From assembly GCF_900086725.1 (NCBI RefSeq), contig NZ_LT574838.1:1032714-1064984 (forward strand): a stretch of 32,271 bases of DNA, in the 5' to 3' direction. A program made the position numbers and the translations under genes. Below, in pieces: positions 21,682 to 30,213 of this stretch. Positions within the stretch are counted from its first letter, which is position 1; each line of letters opens with the position of its first letter. The notes beneath the pieces are model-generated. The model was given only the letters and a program-made list of their open reading frames with translations. It did not search any database and had not been told where the DNA came from. Origin of the DNA: Bariatricus massiliensis (GTDB lineage: Bacteria > Bacillota > Clostridia > Lachnospirales > Lachnospiraceae).

Positions 21682-22986
21682 GTGGACTCGAGTAGTGTCA
21701 CGCAAATTATTATTCTAATTATCTTATTGGTGTTATCTGGCTTCTTTTCATCGGCCGAGACATCCCTGACGACCGTCAACAAAATCAGGCTCCGTTCCCT
21801 CATGGAAGAAGGAAACAAGCGGGCCGCAACAACCTTAAAAGTAACTGAAGATTCAGGCAAGATGCTGAGTGCTATTCTAATTGGAAATAACATCGTCAAT
21901 CTGTCGGCCGCGTCCCTGACGACCACCCTCGCGTACAATCTTGGCGGTTCTGCTGTCGCATTGGCCAGCGGAATACTGACTGTACTTATTCTGTTGTTCG
22001 GAGAGATTACCCCGAAGACAATGGCGACTATCCATGCCGAGAAGATGTCTCTCTTCTATGCACCTATCATTTATATATTTATGAAGTTGATGACGCCATT
22101 CATCTTCATTATCAACAGTTTATCCCTCGGCGTATTATTTTTGCTTCGGGTAGACCCCAACGCCAAGAATGACACCATGACAGAGAACGAGCTTCGTACA
22201 ATCGTGGACGTCAGTCATGAGGACGGAGTCATCGAATCGGAAGAAAAAGAAATGATTTACAATGTATTCGATCTGGGCGACGCCAAGGCAAAAGATGTAA
22301 TGGTTCCTCGTGTGAATGTAACCTTTGCCGACGCAGACTGTACCTACGAAGAATTGATTGCATTATTTAAAGAAGACAAATTCACACGGCTCCCGGTTTA
22401 CGAGGACAGCAAGGACAACGTAATCGGTACTATTAATATGAAGGATCTGCTTCTCTTTGATAATAAGAAGGAATTCCATTTAAAGGACATTCTCAGGGAA
22501 GCTTACTTTACCTATGAATATAAGAACATCTCAGAACTTCTCGTAGAGATGCGTCAGGCGTCTTTCAACATCGCCATCGTACTTGATGAGTATGGCGAAA
22601 CAGCAGGCCTCATCACTCTGGAAGATATACTGGAAGAGATTGTGGGCGAGATTCATGATGAATACGACGAGAATGAAGAAGAGATGATACGCGCTATCAA
22701 CGAGCGTGAATATATTGTGGAAGGCTCCACCAATCTGGATGATTTGAATGACAGTCTGGATCTGACTTTGGACTCCGAGGATTACGACTCTGTCGGAGGA
22801 TTCATCATCGAGCGGCTGGACCGGCTGCCGGAGACCGGCGACGAGATTACTACAGAGGAAGGTATCCGCATGGTGGTCGAAAAGCTGGACAAGAACCGAG
22901 TGGAACAGGTACATCTATACCTGCCCGAGAATATGGACAGCTCAATGATAACAGAGACCATCGAAGATTACGCCGAAGAAGCATGA
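21682..22986 (+). CDS. CNNM/CBS/CorC family membrane protein (HlyC-type)
   Basis: 434 residues. Order: a CNNM (DUF21) transmembrane domain (about 1-190, four hydrophobic helices, with the FFSSAETSLT sequence near the N-terminus); a CBS pair (about 205-330; PRVNVTFADAD, NIAIVLDEYGETAGLITLEDILEEIVG); and a C-terminal CorC_HlyC domain (about 345-430). Related bacterial CNNM/CorC proteins are implicated in Mg2+ transport; the hemolysin label is historical. Start is a GTG at 21682 with AGGAG 12 bases upstream (a little far). Only plus-strand gene in the middle of the window. Confidence 0.93.
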   Translation: MDSSSVTQIIILIILLVLSGFFSSAETSLTTVNKIRLRSLMEEGNKRAATTLKVTEDSGKMLSAILIGNNIVNLSAASLTTTLAYNLGGSAVALASGILTVLILLFGEITPKTMATIHAEKMSLFYAPIIYIFMKLMTPFIFIINSLSLGVLFLLRVDPNAKNDTMTENELRTIVDVSHEDGVIESEEKEMIYNVFDLGDAKAKDVMVPRVNVTFADADCTYEELIALFKEDKFTRLPVYEDSKDNVIGTINMKDLLLFDNKKEFHLKDILREAYFTYEYKNISELLVEMRQASFNIAIVLDEYGETAGLITLEDILEEIVGEIHDEYDENEEEMIRAINEREYIVEGSTNLDDLNDSLDLTLDSEDYDSVGGFIIERLDRLPETGDEITTEEGIRMVVEKLDKNRVEQVHLYLPENMDSSMITETIEDYAEEA

Positions 22987-23029
22987 TTCACACGCTTACA
23001 ATGACTTTTTGGTATGAATAAAATGTAAG

Positions 23030-23083
23030 AAATTCCCTTCGGGCTGGCGCGAATGAACGCTGCACAGTCTGAAGGGAATTTTT
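23030..23083 (+). terminator. Terminator of the CorC-like gene
   Basis: An 11-bp stem (AAATTCCCTTC with GAAGGGAATTT) around a 30-base partly structured loop, followed by T residues. It may also end the convergent HTH gene. Confidence 0.8.
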
Positions 23084-23101
23084 ATGCCTTATTTTATACT
23101 A

Positions 23102-23440
23102 CTAATCAAGCTGTCTCAGCAGCTCTTCTACCGATACGCCATACAGCTTTGCCAAAGCACACAAATTTGAAGTGCTTGGGTCAGACGTTCCATTCTCCCA
23201 TTTCGACACCGCCTGACGGCTGACCCCGATCGCCTCAGCCACAAACTCCTGTGTCATTTTACATTGGGTTCGGTGATATTTCAACAATTCTCCAAGGGAT
23301 TTCGTTAATTCTTCCTTTTCTTTGCGCACATCCACAGAACGAATATATTTTAAAAGCGCGCGGACAACAAGAGTGAAAAGTAAAATGAACACACCCAAGA
23401 AAATGAGAGAGATGATAATCATAATAAAAGTAACCTGCAT
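23102..23440 (-). CDS. Membrane-anchored helix-turn-helix (XRE) protein
   Basis: 112 residues: one N-terminal membrane helix (about 5-28), a basic cytoplasmic linker (36-50), then an XRE helix-turn-helix (about 53-107; MTQEFVAEAIGVSRQAVSKWENG is its core). Reversing the usual order, the DNA-binding domain hangs from the membrane at its C-terminus. This layout is common among Clostridia; the anchor likely senses envelope state. RBS GGAG is ten bases before the ATG. Convergent with the CorC-like gene. Target genes unknown. Confidence 0.85.
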   Translation of the reverse strand: MQVTFIMIIISLIFLGVFILLFTLVVRALLKYIRSVDVRKEKEELTKSLGELLKYHRTQCKMTQEFVAEAIGVSRQAVSKWENGTSDPSTSNLCALAKLYGVSVEELLRQLD

Positions 23441-23489
23441 CCTTTATTGTCTCCTTTCTTTTTCTTGACTCTAATTTAACATGTCCACC

Positions 23490-23535
23490 CGGTTGCCTCT
23501 ACCACCTATCGCGCAAATATCGGTTGCCCTTGCGC
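23490..23535. repeat. Direct and inverted repeats between the HTH and GNAT genes
   Basis: CGGTTGCC occurs at 23490-23497 and 23521-23528, and GCGCAA (23511-23516) is inverted as TTGCGC (23530-23535). This 104-bp gap is the upstream region of the membrane-anchored HTH gene, so these may be regulator binding sites. No clear promoter or terminator seen. Confidence 0.35.
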
Positions 23536-23544
23536 ATTATGCAG

Positions 23545-24285
23545 TTATCCAAGGGACAGCCCCTTCATAATATCATGGTAAGCATAATTTCCATCCCATA
23601 TATTACCGTAGGTACTTACCCAGCAAGGAACAAACCCGCTCCTGAAGGCCACTGCTTGGGAACCTATATTCGTAGTCGAGGCACAGTAAAAAGGTACAAT
23701 TCCCTGCTCCAAAATTGTACAGGCCAAATTGCTCACCAACCTAACTGCCAGCCCTCTTTTCCTATATTGTGGCACTACATCTATACCAATCTCCCACATC
23801 TCATCAGATTCCTTCGACGCCCCGGCCAAAGCCACGACTTCACTGTTTTTCACAGCGCAAAACACAATACAGGCAGAAGGCACTCCCTTTTCATCAAACG
23901 TAAGGGAATTTTCAAATCCTGAGATACCTTTTAACTTTCGTATCTCTTCACCTTGAAGCAATTCATAATTGTATCCCGTATCAAGTGGATATCTGTGGAG
24001 CCTCTTGGTATCAGGGATATAGAATATAGACTGTCCGTATACAAACGGGCACTCGAATATTTCATCCCTGTTTTTATTTTCCAACAGCTTTTTAAGCTTT
24101 GCCACCAGCCCACCGGAAGCCGAAACGATGGCGGAAGCTCCCACGGTACATATCTCAAAAAACGGATAGGCCTCGTCGTCATTAGCCACAAAAACCGGAT
24201 AGGGCTTTTGAAAATCTTCTACCTTACAATTCAGATGCCTTGCTATATATTCACGGGCGGTCGTTTCAATCACATTCCTATTCAT
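23545..24285 (-). CDS. GNAT family N-acetyltransferase
   Basis: 246 residues; C-terminal GNAT fold (about 110-246) with the acetyl-CoA loop VVPQYRKRGLAVRLVS (about 170-185) and a GLAVRLVSNLAC helix. The N-terminal 110 residues are an additional domain seen in FR47-like GNATs. Substrate unknown: small molecule or amino group. It follows the SAP-domain gene by 11 bp. RBS GAAGGA. It is probably co-transcribed with the upstream SAP and ABC transporter genes. Confidence 0.85.
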   Translation of the reverse strand: MNRNVIETTAREYIARHLNCKVEDFQKPYPVFVANDDEAYPFFEICTVGASAIVSASGGLVAKLKKLLENKNRDEIFECPFVYGQSIFYIPDTKRLHRYPLDTGYNYELLQGEEIRKLKGISGFENSLTFDEKGVPSACIVFCAVKNSEVVALAGASKESDEMWEIGIDVVPQYRKRGLAVRLVSNLACTILEQGIVPFYCASTTNIGSQAVAFRSGFVPCWVSTYGNIWDGNYAYHDIMKGLSLG

Positions 24286-24296
24286 AATCTTTCCTT

Positions 24297-24866
24297 CTAT
24301 TCTAATGCTTTCAAGTCCGCTTCTTCATACCGGTTATGTCCGGGCAGCCCCTTCTTGTATTTCCAGCACTTAATGGCTTCATCCAAGGATTTCTTGCTGT
24401 TAGCCGCAAAAAAATCACGGATATACGTATTATACTCAAACTGCTTATCTATAACCGTTTTTCCCTTTTTCTTCTCTTCCAAGATTTCGTAATATGCCTC
24501 AATAGCGTCTCCATATGTTTTCCCAGCGCTGCCTTTTAACCATTTCTGAAAGGCAACATAAAAAGAGAAGCTCTTCCCTATCCGCTCCTTAAAAAATGCA
24601 CGGTGCTTTTCACTGCATACAAAATCAGGCTCAATCTTTGTGTTCTCGCTGATCACACCGACCACCGGCGCCTTCTTTTTAGCGCGGGAATTGTTTAAAA
24701 CTCTGCCTGTGTCAAGAAAATACGCTATCCTCTCTGCAATCTCCGTCTTCCCACCCGAAACCGGAAGTCCGTTTTCCCTGCAGAAGGCTGTCAGTTCTTC
24801 TTTTAAATAGTAAAAACTCTGAAACTCCGAACTGCTCATCTCTTTGTTTAAATCAGGTCTGTCCAT
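24297..24866 (-). CDS. SAP-domain protein (DUF6434-like)
   Basis: 189 residues. The N-terminal SAP motif (about 18-52; FYYLKEELTAFCRENGLPVSGGKTE in pattern, split helices around a hydrophobic-glycine turn) is a DNA/RNA-binding fold. The C-terminal half (about 70-185) has an HRAFFKERIGKSFSF... and YEEADLKALE segment as in SAP-plus-DUF6434 proteins of unknown function. I use the ATG at 24866 (third codon of the longer frame) since its GGAGG spacing of 7 is right, versus 2 for the other. It starts 12 bp after the ABC permease stop, suggesting read-through from that operon. Confidence 0.75.
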   Translation of the reverse strand: MDRPDLNKEMSSSEFQSFYYLKEELTAFCRENGLPVSGGKTEIAERIAYFLDTGRVLNNSRAKKKAPVVGVISENTKIEPDFVCSEKHRAFFKERIGKSFSFYVAFQKWLKGSAGKTYGDAIEAYYEILEEKKKGKTVIDKQFEYNTYIRDFFAANSKKSLDEAIKCWKYKKGLPGHNRYEEADLKALE

Positions 24867-24878
24867 TTTCATTCCTCC

Positions 24879-25718
24879 TTACTTGGTCGATCCCCTTGTC
24901 ATCCCGGATACAAGATACTTCCGGAATATCAATGCTGCTGCCGCCGGAGGCACGATGGCGATCAGCCCTGCCGCCGCAGTTATGCCATATTGTATAGAAT
25001 CTTTTACCATGAATTCACTGGTGACGATGGACACTGGTTTCGTCTGGAAGGAGGAAGCCAGTATCAGTGGAATCTGAAATTGATTCCATGCACTTAAGAA
25101 CATGATGAGCGCGCTGGAAATCACAACCGGATAGGCTACCGGAAGAATAATGGCAAAAAAGGTGCGGATTCTTCCACAGCCATCTACCCTTGCCGCCTCT
25201 TCTATCTCTACAGGAATTGTCGTAAAGTAATTGGACATCAACCAGATACTCATCGGAAGAAATGAACTGGCATATACAAGGCTGAGCCAGAACATTTTAT
25301 CAAGCAGTTCATACGCCACGAAAATCCGGTAAAGAGGTATGACCGTAGCAAATACCGGAATTACCATGGTAATAAGAATTGCATTCTTAATCACACGTTT
25401 CCCCCGGAATTGGAACCGGGAAAGAGAATATGCCGACATCAGCGCAACCGGTATTCCGATAAGAAGCGTAAGCCCCACAGCTTTCAGTGAATTAGCCATT
25501 CCTTGGAAAAGGATTTTACTCTGTCTGGCCGAATCAGTAAACAATGTGACATAATTCGTCCAAGTCGGTTCTGTGGGAAACATATTCATCGTATTTTTAA
25601 ACATTTCAAATTCCGGGGTTATCGATACAAAGAAGGCCCATACAAAAGGTCCCACCGTAAAAATGAGAAAAACAATCACTACCACCGTGTATAACAACTT
25701 TCCTCTCTTTGTGTTCAT
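24879..25718 (-). CDS. Carbohydrate ABC transporter permease (MalG type)
   Basis: 279 residues, six membrane helices. The EAA loop (about 173-193; EEAARVDGCGRIRTFF) contacts the ATPase. It follows the MalF-type permease without a gap: the stop TAG abuts the ATG and its RBS lies in the end of that gene (AAGGAGGTGG). The pair forms a heterodimeric channel for sugar import with the lipoprotein encoded upstream. Confidence 0.93.
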   Translation of the reverse strand: MNTKRGKLLYTVVVIVFLIFTVGPFVWAFFVSITPEFEMFKNTMNMFPTEPTWTNYVTLFTDSARQSKILFQGMANSLKAVGLTLLIGIPVALMSAYSLSRFQFRGKRVIKNAILITMVIPVFATVIPLYRIFVAYELLDKMFWLSLVYASSFLPMSIWLMSNYFTTIPVEIEEAARVDGCGRIRTFFAIILPVAYPVVISSALIMFLSAWNQFQIPLILASSFQTKPVSIVTSEFMVKDSIQYGITAAAGLIAIVPPAAAALIFRKYLVSGMTRGSTK

Positions 25719-26603
25719 CTAATACTCCACCTCCTTGCCGAGGCTCCTAAGATAAAAGAATCCCAGCACCGCAGAAATCAACATGATAATATAAGTCAGG
25801 GCGCTGCCTTTTCCAAAGTCCAAAAAAGAGAAAGTGGTGAGGTAGCTTTCAATCAGAAGGTTCTTCCCTAAGTCACTGTATCCCGAAAGGGCGACAATCT
25901 CATCAAAAATGTTGACCGCGGAAATGGAGGCTGCCGTAATGCCGATTCCCACAAAGGGCCGTACAAGGGGCGCCGTAATGTAACGAAATACTGTCCATCT
26001 CCCCGCACCGTCGATCTTAGCCGCCTCATAGAGCTCCTGTGGAATGGCGCGAAGCCCGGAAAGGCATACAATCGCGGAAAAGGGAATGCTTCGCCAAGCC
26101 ACAACGAGCGCCACTACAAATAAGAGCAGAAAGCGGCTGGACATCCATTCAATCGGTTTATCCGTGACGCCAAACACAATCAAAAGCTTATTCATAAACC
26201 CATAGCCCGGATGGAATATAAAACGCCAGATAATGCCGTTCACCACCGGCGGCAAGGCCCACGGAAGGACGGCAGCCGCCATCAGCACCCCGGAAAGCTT
26301 CGTATCTACATTTAACATCAGTGCCACGCACACGCCAAAGACCGTGGTAAGTACAACAACCACCGCCAGAAGAAACATGGTATTTTGAAAGCTGTACCAA
26401 AAAGAATCGGAAGTAAGTACACTCCGATAATTGGCCCACCCGACGAAACCAGTATCCTGCGGGGCCGTGAGTTTCATCTTCTGCATGCTGTATGAAAATG
26501 TCTTAATAATAGGATAATACACCAGTATTACCATAATTGTAATAATTGGCAAAAGGAGCGCAATGCCTAGCGCTCCCTCAGATCTTTTTTTCATATGAAC
26601 CAT
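25719..26603 (-). CDS. Carbohydrate ABC transporter permease (MalF/UgpA type)
   Basis: 294 residues with six predicted membrane helices and EAA loop (about 193-212; YEAAKIDGAGRWTVFRYIT). No long MalF-type periplasmic loop. It is the second gene of the import operon. An ATG at 26594 is a second possible start; 26603 is closer to GAGGAG. Substrate is not determinable from the permease. Confidence 0.93.
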   Translation of the reverse strand: MVHMKKRSEGALGIALLLPIITIMVILVYYPIIKTFSYSMQKMKLTAPQDTGFVGWANYRSVLTSDSFWYSFQNTMFLLAVVVVLTTVFGVCVALMLNVDTKLSGVLMAAAVLPWALPPVVNGIIWRFIFHPGYGFMNKLLIVFGVTDKPIEWMSSRFLLLFVVALVVAWRSIPFSAIVCLSGLRAIPQELYEAAKIDGAGRWTVFRYITAPLVRPFVGIGITAASISAVNIFDEIVALSGYSDLGKNLLIESYLTTFSFLDFGKGSALTYIIMLISAVLGFFYLRSLGKEVEY

Positions 26604-26629
26604 ATGCTCCTCTTTGCCTTATCTTTTGT

Positions 26630-27901
26630 CTATTCAGACGTCAGTTCTGTAACCTTCTTATTCATCGCGTCGAACGCCTCCTGAGCAGACACTTCACCAA
26701 GAACCATCTTATTGATATTGTTGTAAATCGCGTTGCTCATCTCGGAGTAGTATGCCGGAATTCCCTGCGGGAATGGGGACTTGATAAGCTTCGCCTCATC
26801 CAGCATTGCGCCCGCATTTTCAATGGTACCGTCCTCGATCAGCTCTGCCAGTACTTCGTTCCGTGTAGGAATAGAGCTGTTCGCCTTAAACAGGTCTTTC
26901 TGCGTATCTGCAGAAGTATACCATTTCACGAACTCTTTAGCCGCCTCTTTATTCTTGGAAAATTTTGTCACTCCAACTGCCTCGGGCAGCGGCATAGTCT
27001 TATCAGAAGTACCTTCTTTGCCCGGCAGGAGAATTGCCTCGATCTGTCCCACCACGCTACATTCTTCTTTATTATTGCTAAGTCCGACAAACTTCGTAGG
27101 GCCTACCATAAAGCTTGCCTCGCCGGCCGTTATCTTACGGTAGCAGTCCATGCCGGACGCAGTCTTGATCGCCGGGTCTGTATATCCCTCGTCGACCAGC
27201 TTCTTCTCAAACTCCAATGCATCCACGACAGCCTCTTCATTCAGTGTTCCATCTTCATTAAACACTTGTCCGCTTCTTGAGAACGCCATCCACATCATGG
27301 AGGTGGTCGCAGATTCATCCGCGTTCATCGGCATGGTATATGGATACTCCACGATTCCTGCCTCTTTAATCTTTTTCAGCGCATCGTATACTTCATCCCA
27401 AGTCTCCGGCGCCTTCTCAATCCCTGCCGCCTTAAAGTGTTCCTTGTTGTAATAAGCGATTCGGTAATCATTGGCATACGGAACAGCCAGCACTTTACCG
27501 TCGATAGTAAATGTCTCCAATGTAGGCATATCCGCCTTATCTTCATCGGACATCTCAATCTCTTCCAGCCATCCTGCGCTGTTCATCTCTCCCACCCAGG
27601 ACCAGTCCACTTCAATTACATCGGCCGCAGCGGCTCCGCCGGACGCGGCAATGGCTACCTTGTCACGGATATCATCCCATCCGACCACATTCATCACCAC
27701 TTCGATGCCGGTATCCTCCGTGAAATCTGCGAGCATATCGTCGCTTGGCACGGCCCAGTCCGGAACCATCACCGTGATTTCCTTCGTCTCTGTTGTTTTA
27801 TCTTCCTTATTCGTGTCGTCGTTCTTTTTTGCCCCGCATCCAGCCACAAGGATGCCTGTCAATGCCGCGCATAAAAGAATACTGAGCAATCTCTTTTTCA
27901 T
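26630..27901 (-). CDS. Extracellular sugar-binding lipoprotein
   Basis: 423 residues, secreted and lipid-anchored. A type II signal peptide ends in the lipobox LVAGC with Cys22, followed by a charged linker rich in Asp, Lys and Thr. The mature part is a family 1 solute-binding fold (VPDWAVPSDDMLADFTEDTGIEVV at the first strand; aromatic-rich pocket residues such as W105, W117). It delivers sugar to the two downstream permeases; the exact sugar is unknown. RBS GAGGAG. No ATPase gene is nearby, so a shared MsmX/UgpC-type ATPase encoded elsewhere is required. Confidence 0.94.
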   Translation of the reverse strand: MKKRLLSILLCAALTGILVAGCGAKKNDDTNKEDKTTETKEITVMVPDWAVPSDDMLADFTEDTGIEVVMNVVGWDDIRDKVAIAASGGAAAADVIEVDWSWVGEMNSAGWLEEIEMSDEDKADMPTLETFTIDGKVLAVPYANDYRIAYYNKEHFKAAGIEKAPETWDEVYDALKKIKEAGIVEYPYTMPMNADESATTSMMWMAFSRSGQVFNEDGTLNEEAVVDALEFEKKLVDEGYTDPAIKTASGMDCYRKITAGEASFMVGPTKFVGLSNNKEECSVVGQIEAILLPGKEGTSDKTMPLPEAVGVTKFSKNKEAAKEFVKWYTSADTQKDLFKANSSIPTRNEVLAELIEDGTIENAGAMLDEAKLIKSPFPQGIPAYYSEMSNAIYNNINKMVLGEVSAQEAFDAMNKKVTELTSE

Positions 27902-27952
27902 AATGCTTCTCCTCTGGTCTACATATTTTTACATATTTTTCAAACAATTATC

Positions 27953-27981
27953 AGTATACTCAAAACACTTGTTTGTTTCAA
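27953..27981 (-). promoter_or_regulatory. Promoter of the sugar ABC operon
   Basis: -35 TTGAAA (27976-27981), 17-bp spacer, -10 TATACT (27953-27958). Arms CAAACAA and TTGTTTG lie 21 bp apart across the -10 region, a possible operator. Confidence 0.82.
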
Positions 27982-28042
27982 GGCAATCCGATGAATTATT
28001 TATTTATTTTTCCAATATATTATTGCCAGATATGGATTTTTT

Positions 28043-28747
28043 CTATACGCTTTCTGTCCCCTCATCTTCCGGAACTTCTTCGCCCGCCAATTTCAGAATA
28101 TCCGCGATTTCTTCCTCCCCTAGTTCCGAAAACTGGGCAAGCTCATCCACACTTACCTTTCTTCCCATCTCTTCCGTCAACTTTTTAATCAGCTCATCTA
28201 ATTCCTGCACGCGCTCAACCATTTTGCGGTCTCTCACCTTGACCTCGGCCTGCTCCTCCAAAAGAGCTTCCATGCTTTGCCGGACCATGGCGAGAATCTC
28301 TTCCTCTGCGGTGTCCTCTTTTTCCATCGCCAGCATAAGGCCCACATTGCCTTCCTGAATCAAGTCTCCCAGAAAAACTTCTGGACGGTGAAGCTCTCGG
28401 GCTATCTCCACCACCTTGGGCAGATAGTAGGATAAAGGATTGTCTTCGGGCATCGTACCCATCTCCGCCTCATAAGTCTTGAGATACTTCTCCTCCTCAG
28501 AGCTTAAGATGCCCTGATTATGAGCGTCATCCGACGCAGGCTTTACCGTTCCGCCCTTCTTCACATACCCCTTGACTATAATCTTCTGTGAGAGCAAAAA
28601 ATCATATACAAGCTCCATCTGTTCATCCGTGAGCCCGTCCTCCCCAAAATATGCTTCCACTTCATCTATCTCTATCATTCTCCCCTTTTCATTACAAAGC
28701 CTTACTAATCCTGAAAGCTTTTTCTGAAACTGCAGTCTGTCCGCCAT
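28043..28747 (-). CDS. Sigma-70-like protein with degenerate promoter-binding surface
   Basis: 234 residues. Residues 8-60 resemble sigma region 1.1; 85-143 align with regions 1.2 to 2.2, including the core-binding helix FLGDLIQEGNVGLM (125-138), nearly identical to housekeeping sigma. The stretch equivalent to 2.3-2.4 (about 147-176) keeps length and spacing but has lost the aromatic and arginine residues for -10 melting and binding (the YATWWIRQA equivalent is EEILAMVRQS). Region 3 follows (177-225; MGRKVSVDELAQFSELGEEEIADILKLA). There is no region 4 for the -35. The protein is strongly acidic. Not a normal sigma factor: probably a sigma mimic or RNA polymerase-binding regulator. RBS AAGGAG; TATAAT about 45 bp upstream. 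Confidence 0.7.
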   Translation of the reverse strand: MADRLQFQKKLSGLVRLCNEKGRMIEIDEVEAYFGEDGLTDEQMELVYDFLLSQKIIVKGYVKKGGTVKPASDDAHNQGILSSEEEKYLKTYEAEMGTMPEDNPLSYYLPKVVEIARELHRPEVFLGDLIQEGNVGLMLAMEKEDTAEEEILAMVRQSMEALLEEQAEVKVRDRKMVERVQELDELIKKLTEEMGRKVSVDELAQFSELGEEEIADILKLAGEEVPEDEGTESV

Positions 28748-28851
28748 ATCTTTTACACTCCTTTGATTACCGATTTTGAGTTTTGTCTTCCTATTATATA
28801 CTTTTTTCTATTATTTTACCAGACAAAACTTCCGCTCCTCTCTGAAATTAA

Positions 28852-28893
28852 AAAAGTATGCAGAAAATCATCTCAGATATTCTGCATACTTTT
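28852..28893. terminator. Terminator of the MFS/amidohydrolase operon
   Basis: 14-bp perfect stem (AAAAGTATGCAGAA with its complement) and a 14-base loop; T runs on both strands. It begins about 27 bp after the MFS stop on the minus strand. Confidence 0.9.
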
Positions 28894-28920
28894 ATGAAAA
28901 GATATTTCCGTTCAAACTTA

Positions 28921-30201
28921 TTACGCTTCTGCCCCGGCCTCAGGCACCGCAACGGACATCTTTTTCTTAGACATCGCCATACATGCCAAAATGGAAATGA
29001 GCGTCAGTACAATCATCACCGCGCAAGCCGGCCAGATGATAGAATAGTTTCCTGTGATATCAAACAGCAGGGAAACAAGAAGGTTTCCGATGATTCCGCC
29101 GAAACGGTTCACAGAAACAACAACACCGTAAATCGGGCCATAGTCCCTGTTTCCAAAAATCTTGCTGGTCAAAAGTGTAGGCATTACAGAAACCATGCCT
29201 GTGGAAAGTCCATAGAATAAAATAAGTCCGAAAAACGCCACTCTGCTTCTTGCAAAGATAAAGCATATATATGCGATTGTCGTTACTGAACAGATGTAAA
29301 TAACACCTTTTTTCTCACCGAATTTATCTACAATACTTCCCAAAATTAATTTTCCAAATATACCTACCGCCGCATACGCAGACGCCGCTCTGGCCGCCAC
29401 TGCTGTTCCATATCCGATATCCGCCAGATAAGTAGGAGTCTGGAGCGCCGCGCCATTGGCAAATGTCATGGCAAGAACCGCAAACAGGAATAGATATAAG
29501 ATAGGAGATTTCATCGCCTCTTTCATTGTCATGCCAGTCAAAACTTCCTGCTTCTGCTGCGTATTTCCTTTCAGTGCAGCAATATCAGTCACGCCGTAAG
29601 GCAGAAGGCCTTTGTCTTTCGGACGGTTACGGATAATCGCATACAGACACGGCACGGTTATGACGAACATGAGCGCGCCTGTGACACGGTCCGCCGTTCT
29701 CCATCCATAAGTAGATATGAGTTTTTCTACGACTGGGTTGAAAATAACGCCACCGATACTTGTACCGATTGTTGCAACGCTGATCGCAAATCCTCGTTTC
29801 TCCTTGAACCACGCAGTAAGTAATATAGAAATTGGAAGCAGGGTACTTCCGGTGAAGAATATTCCCTTTATAAAGGAAAGGGGAAGAATACACCAAATGT
29901 TCGGCATGAATGACCTGCCTATTGTACACAGCGCCGTAACGGCCACACTCATAGGCAAAAGCTTCCTTGCATCTTTCGTCTTATAGATTTTCCCCCACAC
30001 CGGAGCGCTGACCACGGCTCCCACCGTTATCATTACACTCTGCAGTGACAGCAGTGTCCTTGGAATCTGCAGATCATTGTACATCGGAAGGATGTACAGC
30101 GCGCTCACCTGCATTACCAGAGACTGCACAATAATATTAATCAACACACAAGCCCCTAAAATAAACCACGCATAATGTATCTTTTCTCTCTTTTTCTCCA
30201 T
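28921..30201 (-). CDS. OFA-type MFS antiporter
   Basis: 426 residues, 12 predicted membrane helices, with the OFA (oxalate/formate antiporter) family features: YAWFILGACVLINIIVQSLV in the first helix, WGKIYKTKDARKLLP after helix two, and an interior positively charged loop. OFA members carry mono- and dicarboxylates; the natural substrate cannot be told. It lies directly downstream of an M20 amidohydrolase, so it may export or import the carboxylate produced by that enzyme; this is inference. RBS AAGGAG. Confidence 0.9.
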   Translation of the reverse strand: MEKKREKIHYAWFILGACVLINIIVQSLVMQVSALYILPMYNDLQIPRTLLSLQSVMITVGAVVSAPVWGKIYKTKDARKLLPMSVAVTALCTIGRSFMPNIWCILPLSFIKGIFFTGSTLLPISILLTAWFKEKRGFAISVATIGTSIGGVIFNPVVEKLISTYGWRTADRVTGALMFVITVPCLYAIIRNRPKDKGLLPYGVTDIAALKGNTQQKQEVLTGMTMKEAMKSPILYLFLFAVLAMTFANGAALQTPTYLADIGYGTAVAARAASAYAAVGIFGKLILGSIVDKFGEKKGVIYICSVTTIAYICFIFARSRVAFFGLILFYGLSTGMVSVMPTLLTSKIFGNRDYGPIYGVVVSVNRFGGIIGNLLVSLLFDITGNYSIIWPACAVMIVLTLISILACMAMSKKKMSVAVPEAGAEA

Positions 30202-30213
30202 TGTTTTTCTCCT

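Noticed and set aside
27471..28358. A 295-codon plus-strand frame opposite the sugar-binding lipoprotein and the sigma-like gene
   Set aside because: Ser/Thr-rich low-complexity translation from the complement of real genes; no RBS.
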